From Endothia cerciana (taxonomy: Eukaryota; Ascomycota; Sordariomycetes; Diaporthales; Cryphonectriaceae), in the NCBI GenBank assembly GCA_026119935.1, contig JALRMH010000007.1, positions 186,001 through 250,000 of the forward strand: a stretch of 64,000 nucleotides of DNA, in the 5' to 3' direction. Both the position numbers and the translations under genes were made by a program. Positions 12,400 through 24,934 of the stretch are shown here, one piece after another. The notes beneath the pieces are model-generated. The model was not told the origin of the DNA and made no database searches. It saw only the letters and a program-made list of their open reading frames with translations. The stretch's first letter is position 1. Each line of letters begins with the position of its first letter.

Positions 12400-12726
12400 T
12401 CAAGCTGTGAGAGACCTCCACAGATGGTCTGGGGGTGCCACAAGAGTCAGCATGCGGGGCGGTGAGCCAAGAAAGGATCGCCCGGGCGACGAACCTGAGA
12501 GATAGTCCTACAGCGAGAAAGAATTAGCAATTGAGCCTCATTGACGTGATGATGGCGTCTCCTCGGGACCTCTCGGTATCACTGCTGCATCACGGCAGCT
12601 TGTCAAAGCTGCGGAAGACGGGTATCGCGCCATGACAGTGCGCGAGACAGAGAGAACTGCCTATGCCCCCTCTAGGCTCTTGACGTGACGTACCTGAGAG
12701 GTGAACTCTGACGGGCGCCCGTTCAT
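12400..12726 (-). CDS. Arginine attenuator peptide (AAP) upstream ORF of arg-2
   Basis: A 24-residue upstream ORF assembled from three exons: 12694-12726 (33 bases), 12495-12507 (13 bases) and 12400-12428 (29 bases), total 75 bases including TGA. The peptide starts MNGRPSEFTSQ and ends HLWRSLTA, with the functionally essential Asp at position 12 and Trp at position 19 of the fungal arg-2/CPA1 attenuator. In Neurospora and yeast the nascent peptide stalls the ribosome at its stop codon when arginine is high, lowering initiation at the main start. Splice signals are GTACGT...TAG for intron 1 and GTTCGT...CAG with a GCTGAC branch for intron 2. The stop-to-start distance is 54 bases. It is too short and too fragmented for ordinary ORF scans; recognition rests on near identity to the known peptide. 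Confidence 0.93.
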
Positions 12727-14493
12727 AAGGGCTGATTGTCTGGGGTCGGCAGTAGAGTTTTTATGCGAGGTGAAGCATTAATGCTGCATGTGCGATGGAT
12801 GAGCTGGATGGCTGTGTCCTTGAGAGGGCAGTTCTGTTGCTGTTCTTGGGTGTGGTTGTGGAATTGAATGAAAGGTGTCGGTGATGAAGAAGAAGCAAAG
12901 AGTCACTGACACTCTTCCGTATCGGCCTCAGATTGGCGTGCCTCCCATTGGATGCGCTAGGAAAGTTTTTTTTCCCTTTTTCGCGCACAGCAAGCTTAAC
13001 TCAAGCAAGGTGGGTTGGTGGGTGGTGGGGCACGTCATCCCTCTCAGAGTGGCCCCGCCCTGAGGCCCGCTGAGGCTCATCCCGGCGTCCCTGGATCGGT
13101 CCCTTGGATCTGAGAATGGCGGGGCTTGTGGCAGCTTTCTAAGCTCCGACATCGAACGCTTATCGCTCAACCGTCCAGTTCTTTGATCGACAGTGCGATC
13201 ATAATGTCCGTTGGTCGCACTAGCCTAGTAAATGATGACGCTCCCACAAGTTGTCGTTTTCACGACTTGTCTAGCTTGTTCACCTTGGTCCATCTTAGGC
13301 TCCATGGGGCTAGTGAGGTGAGATTGAATATAGACTACATAGAATCGAACCTCGAGGTTAGTACCCATAACAACTTGATTGCAGCAGCTGCTTGGCAGCC
13401 GCGAAGCCCCCCTTGACACCCTCGCCACATCTATGACTTCCTTTCGTTGGATACATCTACGGGTATTATAGCACGAAGCATTCTCACCGTGGAGCGCGAA
13501 AGATGTGTGGTGGAACGTGGAAATAGGCCCCGCCGGGTCTGACCTAAATACGACTCAGATCTTCCCGATGGGCTGCTACGGTGGCCGGCCCTCTGTCTGG
13601 TTGAGCATCTGCTGTCTCTGACAGCTTTAAGAAAGCCAATCTTTGTGGACGATGATGGTTCTCTTTTTCTTCTCGTCAGTGCATAACATCATGAGCTCTT
13701 TGCGATTCCTGGGTCGAGTCCGTCGCTGCCTCGTCGATACTGATCGATAGCATACCGGCTGCCAATGTCTCCGTCCTCTCATCTCTTTGAGCTCCCGGGG
13801 GTTTTCCAGCTGTGGGTGTAGAGTTCAAGTCCGTCAGGATCGAAAATCTTGCATTCAAGAAAAGGTGGCAAACGATGGAAAGTAATGATACGTATGGGAC
13901 CAGGCCATCGGTGAGGAACTCAACAGCTCGACATGTGCAGCTCGTCTCAGCGTGACGCTGGCTGCCAGGAGGTTCGATTGAGCACAACTTCTGGGTTGGC
14001 TGATCAGTCATGATGGCGAGGCAAGACTATACAAGACGGCTGGTCGGTGAGGAATTTTCCAAGAAGACGGAGGAATTGGTCCGGTCGAAGAACGACCGGA
14101 TTGGCAAGCGGTCTTGTAAGCACATAAGTAATCATCACATGTGAAGGCTGTACAACCCGAACCAAGAAGGAGACCGGTAGCTGGAAAGCAATTTGCGGCC
14201 TTGTAAATTTCTGTTGAGTCCCTGTGATGTCTTTGCGACTTTCTCTACGTCGAGTCTTCGCAATATGACGCTCTCCCCTCGGCAGTCAAGTGGTCCTCTC
14301 CTGAACTCTCAGCTAGGCGTGCCACCTGACGCCCTGCTCAACTTCCACACGTGTCGTTTCCCACAGTGGCCTAGCCAATGAAGGCTGTTTCCCGAGTGCA
14401 GAGGTGATACATGATGGACTGTATTTGCTGCCCGCATATGCTGTTGCGCCGCGCCCGAGTCCTGTATAACTGCATGCAATGCGATAGGCCGCC
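12727..14493. other. arg-2 promoter and spacer to the ETF-beta gene
   Basis: No conserved coding frame in 1.77 kb. The part nearest 12727 must include the arg-2 promoter; the part near 14493 is the ETF-beta 3' flank. A minus-strand frame at 13676-14011 has no recognisable features. Confidence 0.5.
12900..12905 (-). promoter_or_regulatory. Possible CPC1/Gcn4 core element
   Basis: The minus strand reads TGACTC, the core of the general amino acid control element, about 175 bases upstream of the arg-2 attenuator start. arg-2 is a known target of CPC1 in Neurospora. A six-base match alone is weak. Confidence 0.3.
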
Positions 14494-15456
14494 CTAGATA
14501 GCGCCGAGCTCCTTGAGCTTCGCCACGAGGCCGTCCACGTCCTCAACCTTACCACCACCCTGTCTCGGTGCCGGCTCTGTATCATGGTCAGCAGTCGGTC
14601 CAACAATTGGATACCCAACCATGCCCAGCAGGGAGCTCCCAGGATAGACCCACCAGTGACCTTCAACACCTTCAGCCGCCTCTGGTTCTCGACCTCAAAG
14701 TCCCCCAGGGTCTTCTTCTCCAGCGGCTTCTTCTTCGCCTTCATGATGTTCGGCAGGCTCGCATACCGCGGCTCGTTCAGCCTCAGATCCGTCGTGACCA
14801 CCATCGGCAGCTTCCCCCTCACCGTCTCCACGCCCCCGTCCACCTCCCTCGTGACGCTCACGCTGTCGCCCTCGCCAAACTCGACCTTGCTCGCCTGCGT
14901 CGCCTGGCCCCACCCGAGCAGCCCCGCAAGCATCTGGCCCGTCTGCCCCGCGTCGTCGTCGATGCTCTGCTTCCCGAGGATCACGAGGTTGCTCTTCTCG
15001 TTCTCGACCGCCTTCTTGAGCAGCTTCGCGACCGTCAGCGGCTCCAGGTCCTCCCCCTCCTTGACGTCGACGTGGATCGCCCGGTCCGCGCCCATGGCCA
15101 TCGCGGTGCGCAGGATGTCCTGCGCCTTGGGGGGCCCCGCGCTGATCACGCAGATGTCCTCGACGCCGCCGGGGGCCGTCTTCTTCTCGCGGATGCGCAC
15201 GGATTCCTCGATGGACAGCTCGTCGAACGGGTTCATGCTGTGCTTGACGCCGGCGGTCTCGACGCCTGTCTGGGCTTTGTTTACGCGGGGTTTGACCTGA
15301 GGGGGCGCAGGGGCATCTGGTCAGCTGGGCGCGAACGTGCCGCGGTTTGGGCGAAGAGAGAGAAGGATTCCCGAGCTGGTTGCCCCGGGGGGGGTTGGGA
15401 CTTACTGCATAGTCAATCACCCGCTTGACGGGCACGAGTATTCGCAAGGCAGACAT
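14494..15456 (-). CDS. Electron transfer flavoprotein, beta subunit
   Basis: Exons 15406-15456, 14654-15296 and 14494-14576 encode 258 residues, the usual ETF-beta length. Family features in order are the start MSALRILVPVKRVIDYA, NPFDELSIEESVR, the nucleotide-binding segment around DDDAGQTGQ, and the ETF-beta signature/recognition loop NEPRYASLPNIMKAKKKP. The protein pairs with the alpha subunit, carrying FAD and AMP, to pass electrons from mitochondrial acyl-CoA and other dehydrogenases to ETF:ubiquinone oxidoreductase. No long presequence is evident, which is common for ETF-beta. The C-terminal exon restores the frame and ends in a short helix (VEDVDGLVAKLKELGAI). Donors are GTAAGT and GTGGGT. 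Confidence 0.95.
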
Positions 15457-16010
15457 GGTGACGGCTGCGACCTGTTCAGTTAGTTGCAAGCCGGGGGGTT
15501 GAAGAAGCGATGGAGGTGAGGTCAAAGTTCCGCACCGTGGAATTGACCTCGGGTAGGCAAGGTCAAGGAATCGGCCAAAGCTTCTCTGCGGCTACCACCG
15601 GTTTCGGCGAGTGTACCCTTGCAATGGGGTTTCTCCAAGACAAGGGTTGTGCAGCGCCCAATGTGACGTTTTCACATGCCACTGTCCCTCAAATATTCAT
15701 CATAACTCGGTTTCGTCCTCTCAGGCAAGGTTGGCCGCAGAGAAAAAGGAGGATCGAGCACGGGTCTCACCCTGAAGGGTTGATAGCATATGATGCCTAG
15801 AAAGTAGCTATGCTTCCATAAATCTCAATACGCCTTATGGTTCAGGTTCGAGAAGCAGCCTCGCACTGGCAAGATCAAAGCAGCCGTCGCATTTACGATG
15901 CACCATGCCGCGCCTAAACTACCCCTGAAAATAGACGATATCATATATCTCTCAGTCAGCGTGGATCAGCTACGAAGAGCAGGCGGAACGCCCGCCCACC
16001 GGGACCCAGA
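15457..16010. other. Spacer between ETF-beta and the ArfGAP gene
   Basis: ETF-beta promoter and ArfGAP 3' flank; nothing else is seen. Confidence 0.5.
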
Positions 16011-17341
16011 TCACCAGTCATCCCACTCATCCTGGCTCTTCTTGTTGGCGGCGGCCGCGGCTCCCCCGGACGACCCCTTACCCATAGCAGAGGTCCCGAT
16101 GGAGCTACCTTGCTTCTTCCTCTGATCGGCGGCCGACGCGAAGTCGTCCCAGAAGGCCTTCTTGTTTTCATCTAGAGGCGCGGTCGTCCTGCGGGTAGCC
16201 CGCTCTTGGCCGTCCGATCCCTCGACGAACTTGTTGAAGCCCTCCTGTGCGCTGCGTGCCCCCGCCTGAGCTGACTGGGCAATGCGGCCACCAAAGGTCC
16301 TGGCCTGAGCTGCAAAGTCCGACTCCCCGAGCTGTCGAGGGTCACGTCAGCAATCCCCGGTCCTCATGGCAGCCCGGCGTGAAGGTGAGGTGCAACGTAC
16401 CTGCTTGGTCGTAGGCTGGATAAAATCCTTGTTCACGGAGGTTGCCGTCTTGGTCACGGTCGACGAGAACCATCCGAATCCCTTGGTGATAGCCGCAAGG
16501 GGATCCTTCTGCAGCTCCTCGAGCTTGGGCAACTCCTTCTCCTGGTTCGGCGCGGGCGTGTTGCCAAACCCAGCGTATTTCCCGCCCTGGTTCGGCGGTA
16601 GGTCAACCGGCCGCGATGCGTTGGCCGCGCCCAGGCTCTCGAAGTACTTATCATCCACCTTGGCCTTCCCGCCCGCCGCGCTGGGGCTTTGCGGCCTGTT
16701 GCCTGCCGTGCCACTCAACGGCGTCGCCGCTCTTGATCCGCTCCCTCCCGGTGCTAGGCCCTTTGTCTGCAGTGTGGACGGCGCAGGCGTGCTGTTCCTC
16801 TCGCCGGGGACGTATTCTTTGCCCTCAACCTTGGCGCTCAACCTCTCCTTCCACTCCTCACCGGCAGCGCCATTGTATCTCTCCGCGATTGTCGCATCGT
16901 CCCACGTGAGCCCCCGCATCTGCGTATCCTCATGCTCGTCAAAGAACTTCTTCCAATTATCGTTCCCTCCTAGCCTCATGCGCTCGATCTCGACGGGCTT
17001 GAACGCGTCCATGGAGATGGACCTGACGAAGGAGATGTGCACGCCCAGCCCGCGGTGGACGCCCGCGCAGGACAGGCAGATGAAGATGCCGAACTTCGGA
17101 GAGGCCCATTGCGGCGATGGGGCGTTGCAGTCGCAGCAGAGAGAGTTGCCAGATTCCTTCTGGATGGCGAGGAGCTATTTCGGGCCGTGTCTGCGTCAGC
17201 GTATGGGAAGGGCGGTAAGAGCGCAGAGGGTCGGGGACAAGAACAGCTGTCACGCTTGTCACGCGGGTTGTGTTGTGTCACTAATCTGCGTACCTTTGAC
17301 CTTGTCTCAGGATCAACCTCCCACATGGCTTTCGAAGCCAT
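16011..17341 (-). CDS. ADP-ribosylation factor GTPase-activating protein, Gcs1/ArfGAP1 type
   Basis: Exons 17294-17341, 16401-17174 and 16011-16331 encode 380 residues. The N-terminal ArfGAP zinc finger has C29-x2-C32-x16-C49-x2-C52, and the catalytic arginine finger is R57 in VHRGLG, followed by VHISFVRSI and the GGN motif. Downstream is a Ser/Pro/Ala-rich linker, then amphipathic segments around KGFGWFSSTVTKTATSVNK that resemble the ALPS-like lipid-packing sensors of Gcs1/ArfGAP1. The extreme C-terminus DEWDDW is a tryptophan/acidic motif typical of coat-binding tails in this family. The predicted role is stimulating GTP hydrolysis on Arf1 during COPI and trans-Golgi transport. The first exon encodes 16 residues only. 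Confidence 0.93.
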
Positions 17342-18484
17342 GGCAGGCCACCACGTTCTCTTCTCCAGGTCTCTCTAGAATCTGTAATGCCGAACTGGGA
17401 GGCCGTGGGGAGCTTGATTTGATTGTCCGCGTGGCACCCTTGTCAGGAGGTGACAGGGGACGAGGTTCCGAGAAGCGGCTCTGTTCAACGCATGGACTGT
17501 CCCGCTGGATGTATCAACCTCTGGGGACGGCCAGAATTTGAGAGCGGCGTCGATGTTTGTACGGTGTTGGGAGGGGTTCGTAGCTTGTCGAGTCGTTGGA
17601 ATGGGGAGATGTTTTGAAATGCCAGGAGGGATCATCTTGGAATTGGAAATGCGCAGCCAATGGCGGCTCAGGCCGGAAATAATGTCGGCCTGGACCTCAG
17701 ACACCAACGACCACCCCGGCGACCCTAGCGTGCCACGGTGCCTAGCTACTATGTAGGGACACGACCATCACCAGAACCTCCCAAGTCTTTTAAAACACGG
17801 CAATCTTGAGTCTGACATGTAGAGAAGCCCAGGATCGATGTCTGTTCCAGGTAAAAGAATCTTCCTCAAAAGTCCGGCGACTTTGGGGAGCAGGCGCTGC
17901 GCTACAATCCTAGCTCGTCCCTGGATAGGGTTAGCCGTCGGCCGGAGTAGTATAGACGAGATATGGCACCGTAGTAATTGTTGATTTTTTTTTTCTTTTT
18001 TTTCTTCCCCTGATTCAACTACTGTACGCCCGAATCAGCCCATCACCAGAAGGCTGCTCAGTCTTTTCCCCTTTGCATCAACTTTTCCCATTCCACAAAC
18101 CCCGTCCCAGAATGCGAATAAAATACAGGCTGGGAAGAATGAGACAAGATATCAATACACAGACATGCGAGTGGACGAAGAAATGCTCTCGTGAAGATTC
18201 ATCTGTGCAGTCATATGGAAAGGGACGATGACGGTCCTCCTGATGTCCTCCACCCCAACGCCCTCGGAAGACGCCAGGAGTCTCATCCCGCCCCAGTCGC
18301 AATGCCCCGCAAGGCCAGAATAAATCCTCGCTTCGCGTGTCGTATCATGATGTAGTTGCAAGAGCACCAAAAGTGATAAGACCGAGTCCACCATCATCGT
18401 ATCATCCCAAGAACGCAACCCATGTTAGAAGAGACTTAGCCGATGATCCTTTTGGGCGGGGTTTCGGTTCGCGCTGAGTAGTAT
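17342..18484. other. Spacer between ArfGAP and the RRM gene
   Basis: No supported gene. It contains T-rich runs near 17985-18004 and, at its left end, the presumed ArfGAP promoter. Confidence 0.5.
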
Positions 18485-19881
18485 TTAAGCAGTGACGGGG
18501 GCGGCAGCCTCCTCAGCACCGTTCGCGGCCTCCTCGGCAGGAGCCTCGCCCTCCTCACCATCGCCCTGCTTGTCGGGGTTGTCAATGGCGACCTTGACAG
18601 CGATCTCGCGTCCCTCGATCTCCTTGCCGTTCATCTCAGAGACAGCCTTCTGCTGGAGCTCCTCGGAAGCCAGGGTGACGAAGCCGAAGCCGCGACCCTT
18701 GCGGGGCTCACCACGGGCCTGAAGCTTCTTAATCATGAAGCGGGGGATGGGGCGCAGGGCAATCTTGGCCGAGGACGGCTGGTAGTCGGTGAACAGCTCC
18801 TTCAGCTGGAGAGTGCGCATCGTTGTTAGCCCAGTGTCATACTGCAGAATATAGGTGTCCCTTACCTTCTCCTCGGTGAGATCGTAGGGGAGGTTGGCAA
18901 CCATGACCTTGGTCTTGGAAGGGATGCCATCGGCCGGGGGGCCGCGTTCACGGCGCTCGCGAGCAGGGCGAGCTTGAGTCTTCGTCTTGCCATCAGGGTC
19001 AGTGTTGTTGGTCTGGTTGGTGATATCTTGCAAAGGTTGAACCTCGTTGGCTGCGGCGGCGTCATCGGTGGCCGCAGCGGCACCCTCCTCGGCACCCTCC
19101 TTGTCCTGTGCGAGAAAGGTCAGCTCGTTTCGTTTTGTCGGCAAGACAGACCCAATGGGCTTCAGCTTACCTCGCGGCCACGGTTGCCGGCACGGCCACC
19201 ACGGTGGCGGATGCCACGGCTGCCACGGCCACGGGTGGACTGGCGGCGCTGGGTACCAGCGCCCTCACCGTTGGCATCAGGCTTATCGGCGCTGGCCTCG
19301 GGCTTGCGGGCAAGCTGGACCGAGACCTTGCGCTCCAGGATCTCCTTGCCAGAGAGCTCGGCGATGGCGCGCTCGGCCTCGGTGGGGGTGGACAGGTCGA
19401 CGAAGGCGTAGCCGACAGAGCGCTCGGTTCGGGGGTTCTTGGGAATGGTGACTCCCTCGCTGCAGAGAACGAACAGGTCAGCAAGGCATATTCCATCAGG
19501 ATGCGAGGTATCTGCTGCAGGTGATGCTCGATGATATAGGGATGGTGTCATGCGACAGGCATGTGCAACGTAGGTGTGGACAGGGAGAGGCCGAGGGAGG
19601 GATGATAAGGCCAGGAGTGTGAGGTGATCTCCAGGGGGGGGGGGGGGCGGGTGCCGGGTGCAGTGTGGCCAGCGAGAAACTCACACAAGGTAGCCCTTGA
19701 AGAACTCCTTCAACCCCTCCTCGGTTGTCGCGTAGGCCAGGTTTCCGATGTAGAGGCGGCAGCCCTCAGCGGGGCTGGGGGCAGTGGCATCGGCAGGCTT
19801 GTCAGTGATGGCGGTATTGGACAGAGCGGCAGTCACGTCGTTGACGGCAGCGTCAGCGGTCTTGTTCTCCTGAGCAGACAT
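18485..19881 (-). CDS. RNA-binding protein with two RRM domains
   Basis: Exons 19685-19881, 19171-19459, 18866-19105 and 18485-18805 encode 348 residues. RRM1 (about residues 41-118) has RNP2 LYIGNL and RNP1 VGYAFVDL; RRM2 (about 205-310) has RNP2 VMVANL and RNP1 GRGFGFVTL. The linker holds an Arg/Gly-rich patch (TRGRGSRGIRHRGGRAGNRGR), then a low-complexity Ala/Asn/Gln/Asp stretch. The tail is Ala/Glu-rich. RRM2 has an unusually long loop between its second strand and RNP1, containing the MIKKLQARGE segment. The domain layout suggests an abundant mRNP protein, but I cannot assign a specific orthologue. Intron 1 (19460-19684) contains a 14-base G run. All four joins keep the frame. Confidence 0.9.
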
Positions 19882-22341
19882 TTTGGCTGATTGATCGTAA
19901 GAAGGTTGAGAGGATCTTGATCGGGTCTGGGTGGTGGTTAGTCAGGACGGAGAAGTTGGGTCGAGCTGTTGTGGACCGGCGGGCTTTGCGTGTCAACGTG
20001 GACGAAATATTGCAAAGTTGGCAGTTTGAGAATTGAACTCTGTTGCAATCGGAGGGGGAGGAAAAGGGTAGCTTAGTGCCCTAGATGCAGTGGGTTGGGG
20101 GGAGGCTTGACGGTTTGTTGACAGTTGTCGTTGATTGATCTTGTGGTATTGGGAGTGAAGACGAAGGGAAGAAGAGAGGAAGAGACGTTGTGGCTCCTTT
20201 GTGTTGTTGCGCGACTGGGTCAAATAATTTTTTTGGGGCTCTATCATCCAGTGACGAGTCTGGATCCGGGGGGCTAAGTGGCAGGCGTGACAGGGGGCTG
20301 ATTGGGGGGTCGCGACCTTCCAAGCTGCCCGGGGTGGAGAGTGTGGCGCATAGTTGGGGCCGGGCTGGCACGTACCTGCTCTACTGCACTGTCTGACGTG
20401 CGGTAGTGGGGTTTTGGTTAGGGAAGGGTCCTCTCAAGGTCCGGAAAGCTCAGCCTTTGTGATATCCCACCGTGAGGTCTCCAAGGGTAGGTAGGACTCT
20501 TACGAACAGTATCAGGTGAGGGAAGGGTCGGACTACTGCTTGGACCTGAACCTGAACTTGACCCTGGGAAGAAAGCCCTGATGAGCCTTGTTGCACTTGT
20601 CGAGGAGGTGGTTGTTGAAGAGAAGAAGGAAAGAGGGAAAGCCGACGACGGGCACATTGTCAGTTGTTTGTAGCAGGTTTTGGGATTACAACCGGAGGGC
20701 AGAAGCTGTGAGTCAGGCGATACAATAGTGTCGGCTCGTCTATTGTTCAAGCCTGTACAACAAGGGAAACTAACTGCTGAAGTGAAGCCGAGCAGGGTTA
20801 TCTTCGCTGCAAAAATGTGGCTTTTGGATAGCACAGATCAGACGAGTTCGTTCATTCAGCCTGCAGCCCTTGTTGTCCAGTGCTCAACCTCACCTCCCTG
20901 GGTGAAGGGCCCCTCCTGCATTCCTTCCGGCCCTGCAGAGGGAAACGACAATGCCAGATCAACTGCAGGCACATGTCAAGTCTCTTCAGATGTGAACTTC
21001 CCATTCCTGGTCTCGAGGGTGACTGAGACTCAATGTGAGGTTCCGTATTGATTCAAAGCCCCAAGAAGAACTCTGATGCTGAAAGAGAGGGGCTATTCAA
21101 AGTTGACCTGGCGCGGATATACCTGAGGCTAACATCATGACGATCCAATACTGATTTCGAGGACCAGTGCACCCGCCACAGAATGTTACGGAGGATTTAA
21201 TTCCCAAGACTACTACATACGGGATACCCACTCTGGCTGGCATGGCGCATCCACTTGAGCTTCTTAAAGTTCAGTACCACGGACAGCCCCTGGAGCCCCT
21301 CAGCCTCGCTTCTTTTTCTAGAAGCCCGCTCATTCAGCCTGTCAGCAACCCTCACCATGAAAACCTACCTGGTTATACTATACTGTAAGTCCAACCCTGC
21401 GAGGCTATTGCACCGCCACGCCTGATACTCAAGCAGGGGTCCCCCCACTCATTGCAGATTTCAGATGCACATCTGTCAAAGGGGTACTATTTCCTTGCAA
21501 TCACTTTCTCTTTATTTATAATCATGGCGAATTTAGACCCCAACATCATGATGCTGGGGTACCTAGGCAAGAGGCTGAGGACGAGTGGTCGGCCCTTTGC
21601 TGTTCAAGCCCGGCCCCAGTCCGGGCCGAGATCTGGTCCACCTCGGAGCCGTTCCCCGGATTCCTTGGGACCCAAAAGGCCGGATCAGATCAGAGTCCAC
21701 GATATAGTGCAGACTTTGACTGTAGCACCACGGCTCTCGAACCATGATTTAGATTCAATATACCATCGCCTAGCAGGTTTTGTTTTCCCTTAGTGTTATG
21801 ATTGCACATGAAGATGACAAGGCTATATCCAGTATGATTGACTGTCGGCCGACCTCGGCCAAAAGAGAGACGCTAACAAAGATCTAAGTGCTGCAACCCT
21901 GGAAGTACTTTACATATACCGTAAAGTGTCGGGATACGGACTACACCTTCCACGCTCATTCACAACGTCAACCACCTGAAATTGATGAGTTCCTCATCAA
22001 AGTGATCAGCCACTTATTCCAGAACAATCATCAGAGACCGAAAAGAAGACACCAGAAGCTTTCTAGTCTCGAACGTCCTTCGTTCCCAGCTGAGGCACAA
22101 CGCACAGCTTTCTGGACCACCTGCGCATCCCAAGCCGGCAGTGACAGGTGGGCCAGGCTACCCCCTCTGCGGCTTCCCTGGTTCTCGAGGATCGGAGGCT
22201 GAAGTGCAGAGGATCTGCATTGGGCAGGGAAGAGAAGCAGCTACTCTGAGCAGCATCAAAACGTCACCTCGGAAGGAAAGAGCTTGTCTGAGGTTGGAAA
22301 AGCGGGGGAGGTGGCTGTTGCCTGCCTTGGACAGTCCAACC
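19882..22341. other. Divergent spacer, RRM gene to TAH18
   Basis: About 2.5 kb with no recognisable gene. It must contain promoters for the minus-strand RRM gene and the plus-strand TAH18 gene. The frames present (for example 20418-20834 minus) are short and unlike conserved proteins. Confidence 0.5.
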
Positions 22342-24934
22342 ATGGAGGCAAATGAGAGGGTAGATCAGCCAGACAGACAAGAGCTGGAGGACAGATCACT
22401 GCTAGTTCTTTATGGGACGGAGACAGGACACAGCCAGGAGATCGCAGACGAGATTGGTGAGACCGCCGAGAGGTTGAGATTTCGAACATTGGTCGAGCAG
22501 ATGAATGATGTGTCCCTGGTAAGCCTGAAAAGCTGGCTGTTTGTTTGTTTATGCGTGCTCCGCTGAACGGATGTTGACAAACTTGGCTCGTCGCAGATAG
22601 AGCTCCTCCAGTACTCGCTTGTCATCTTTGTCACATCGACGACAGGCCAAGGGGATGTGCCTGCCAACGCTACTGCTTTCTGGAAGAGCCTTCTGAGAAA
22701 GAAACTTCCTCCAGGTTGCCTGAACCAGCTGCACTTCACCACCTTTGGCCTTGGTGACAGCTCCTACCCCAAGTGAGACCGTCTGCCTTGTCCATACATC
22801 ATTCTATCGTCAAAGAAAGGCTGACCAACTGGATTCCTGTCTCTAGATTCAACTGGGCTGCAAGAAAGCTACACAAGCGCCTCTTGCAACTCGGGGCTAC
22901 TGAGGTCTACCCAGCTGGAGAAGGCGATGAGAAGCATGACAACGGGTGAGTGAGCCTCTGCCTCTTTCGTCTCCCCTGATCACCCCCGCCACAACCTGCT
23001 GCCACCTGCCTGTATTACGAAGACATCATCCCGTCTAGGGTGAGATCCCACTCTGACGCCCTTGCAGCATTGACAGTATTTATCTGCCCTGGTTTCAAGG
23101 CCTGCAACGCCATCTGTCGACACAATATCCACTGCCCAGTGGCATTCAACCCATACCAGATGACGAACTCCTCTCGCCAAAGTATCCCATCAGAGTAGCA
23201 GAGATGGACGCCAACGATCCAAGGAATCCGGACACCAAGGAAGCACGCTGGGAGGCTAATCGCGAGAAGCATGCGGCACTCAGTCATATTCATCACCCCA
23301 AACCTGCATCCCAAGAAGATGACGACCAGGACCTTCGTCGCAACAACCTACATGGATTCGGCCAATTCGCCCGACATGGTGCAACTACTTTCGACCGTCT
23401 GGCAACCAGTGGTCCTATGAAGACTGACGGAGACAACATCCTCAAAGACCACCCCTATATTTACGACCTCAACCCATCCGCTGGCCGAGATGGCCCGCCC
23501 CCCAGAGAGCTCCTCCCTATCCCTGGGACTAGGCACAGCAAGGTGCTCTCCAACAAACGTGTCACCCCTGACAGCCACTGGCAAGATGTGCGCCTCCTCA
23601 CGATCGAGATCTACAAAAGTGATTGGAACGACAGCGAGCTGCCACTCCTTCTGCCAGGCGATACTATCTCCATCTTTCCAAAGAACTTTCCAGCTGACGT
23701 TCAGAAATTAATCGAACTGATGGGCTGGGAGCCGATCGCAGACATGAGGGTGACCTGGAGCATCAGAGGTGAACCACCTCGCCGCCCACGCGGCATGTAT
23801 CCAGTCGATAATGCTACCCTACGGGACATCCTCCTTCACAATCTCGATTTCAATGCCATTCCGAACCGCACGTTTCTGAAGCAGCTGCGGCGCCACACCA
23901 AAGACGAGCGTGAGCAGGAACGCTTGCTGGAGCTCACTCACGAATCGAACACGCAAGAATTCTATGACTACACGTCACGGCCCCGCCGCACTATTCTGGA
24001 AGTTCTTGAAGATTTCCCCGGAGTGAAGATACCCATGCAGTACGCCCTGGAAACATTCCCAACCATCCGTGGAAGAGCGTTCAGTATCGCCAACAGTACC
24101 TTGGGGAATCAGGACGAGAAAGCCAGGACGCGGGTCGTTGAGCTGCTGGTGGCTTTGGTCGAATACAAGACAATAATTCGGAAGCCAAGACAGGTGAGTT
24201 GACCCGGTTCGTTTTCACCCCCCTCACAACTAACGGGGACTTCGCAGGGCCTTTGCTCGAGGTACATAAAAGCACTGGGACCAGGAACAGATTTGGTGGT
24301 TGGGACCAGCCCAGGGAACCCTCCGCCATTCAGCGATGACGGATCCAGGAGGCCCCTAATTGCTATTGCCACAGGGACAGGCATAGCACCAATCCGCAGC
24401 CTCATCCAGGACCGCTACCTATGTGATCCCCATGGAAGCGGCAAAAGCCTGCTCTTCTACGGCTGCCGAAGCAAGCATGCGGACTTCCACTTTCAAGAAG
24501 ACTGGCGGCATCTCCAAGGTCTCAAGGTCGTGCCGGCCTTTTCGCGCGATCCTATCAGCGCAGCTGAGAAAGACTTCCTCGACCCCTTCGCAAAACAGGA
24601 GAGGAACGCCATTGGGCCGGGCGGGATTGGCACCGACCCTGCGCCCATTGGACCACAGAACACTCCTTGGATCAGGAGCTCCGATTACGACCGGGGCAAG
24701 ATGTACGTCCAGCACCAGATTCGCCGACATGCACGCGACGTCTGCAGTCTAATCACGCGCGGTCGTGACTTTGGGTACCCTCCCATTATCATGATTTGCG
24801 GTAATTCGGGCAGAATGCCTGTGTCGGTCCGCCTTGCGCTGGAGGACGCCCTGGTGATTGGGGGCCTGGCCAAAGACAATGAGGAAGCCAAGCAGCAGTT
24901 GCAGAGGATCGGAGTCTGGATGGAGACATGGTAA
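22342..24934 (+). CDS. TAH18: NADPH-dependent diflavin oxidoreductase (TAH18/NDOR1)
   Basis: Exons 22342-22518, 22597-22772, 22847-22945, 23068-24193 and 24248-24934 encode 754 residues. The N-terminal flavodoxin domain has the FMN loop YGTETGHSQE (residues 24-33), STTGQGDVP and FGLGDSSYPKFNW. A linker leads to the FAD domain (GRAFSIANS in place of the RxYS motif) and an NADPH-binding domain with ATGTGIAPIRS at about 567-577, ending in the aromatic terminus METW. This is the cytochrome P450 reductase fold without a membrane anchor, as in Tah18/NDOR1. That protein gives electrons to Dre2/anamorsin in cytosolic iron-sulfur cluster assembly. It is longer than the roughly 600-residue yeast and human proteins, mostly through a hydrophilic insertion after the flavodoxin domain (the region around DANDPRNPDTKEARWEAN). 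Confidence 0.93.

Noticed and set aside
14568..15428. Long plus-strand frame opposite ETF-beta
   Set aside because: Shadow of the real minus-strand gene, caused by strong third-position GC bias.
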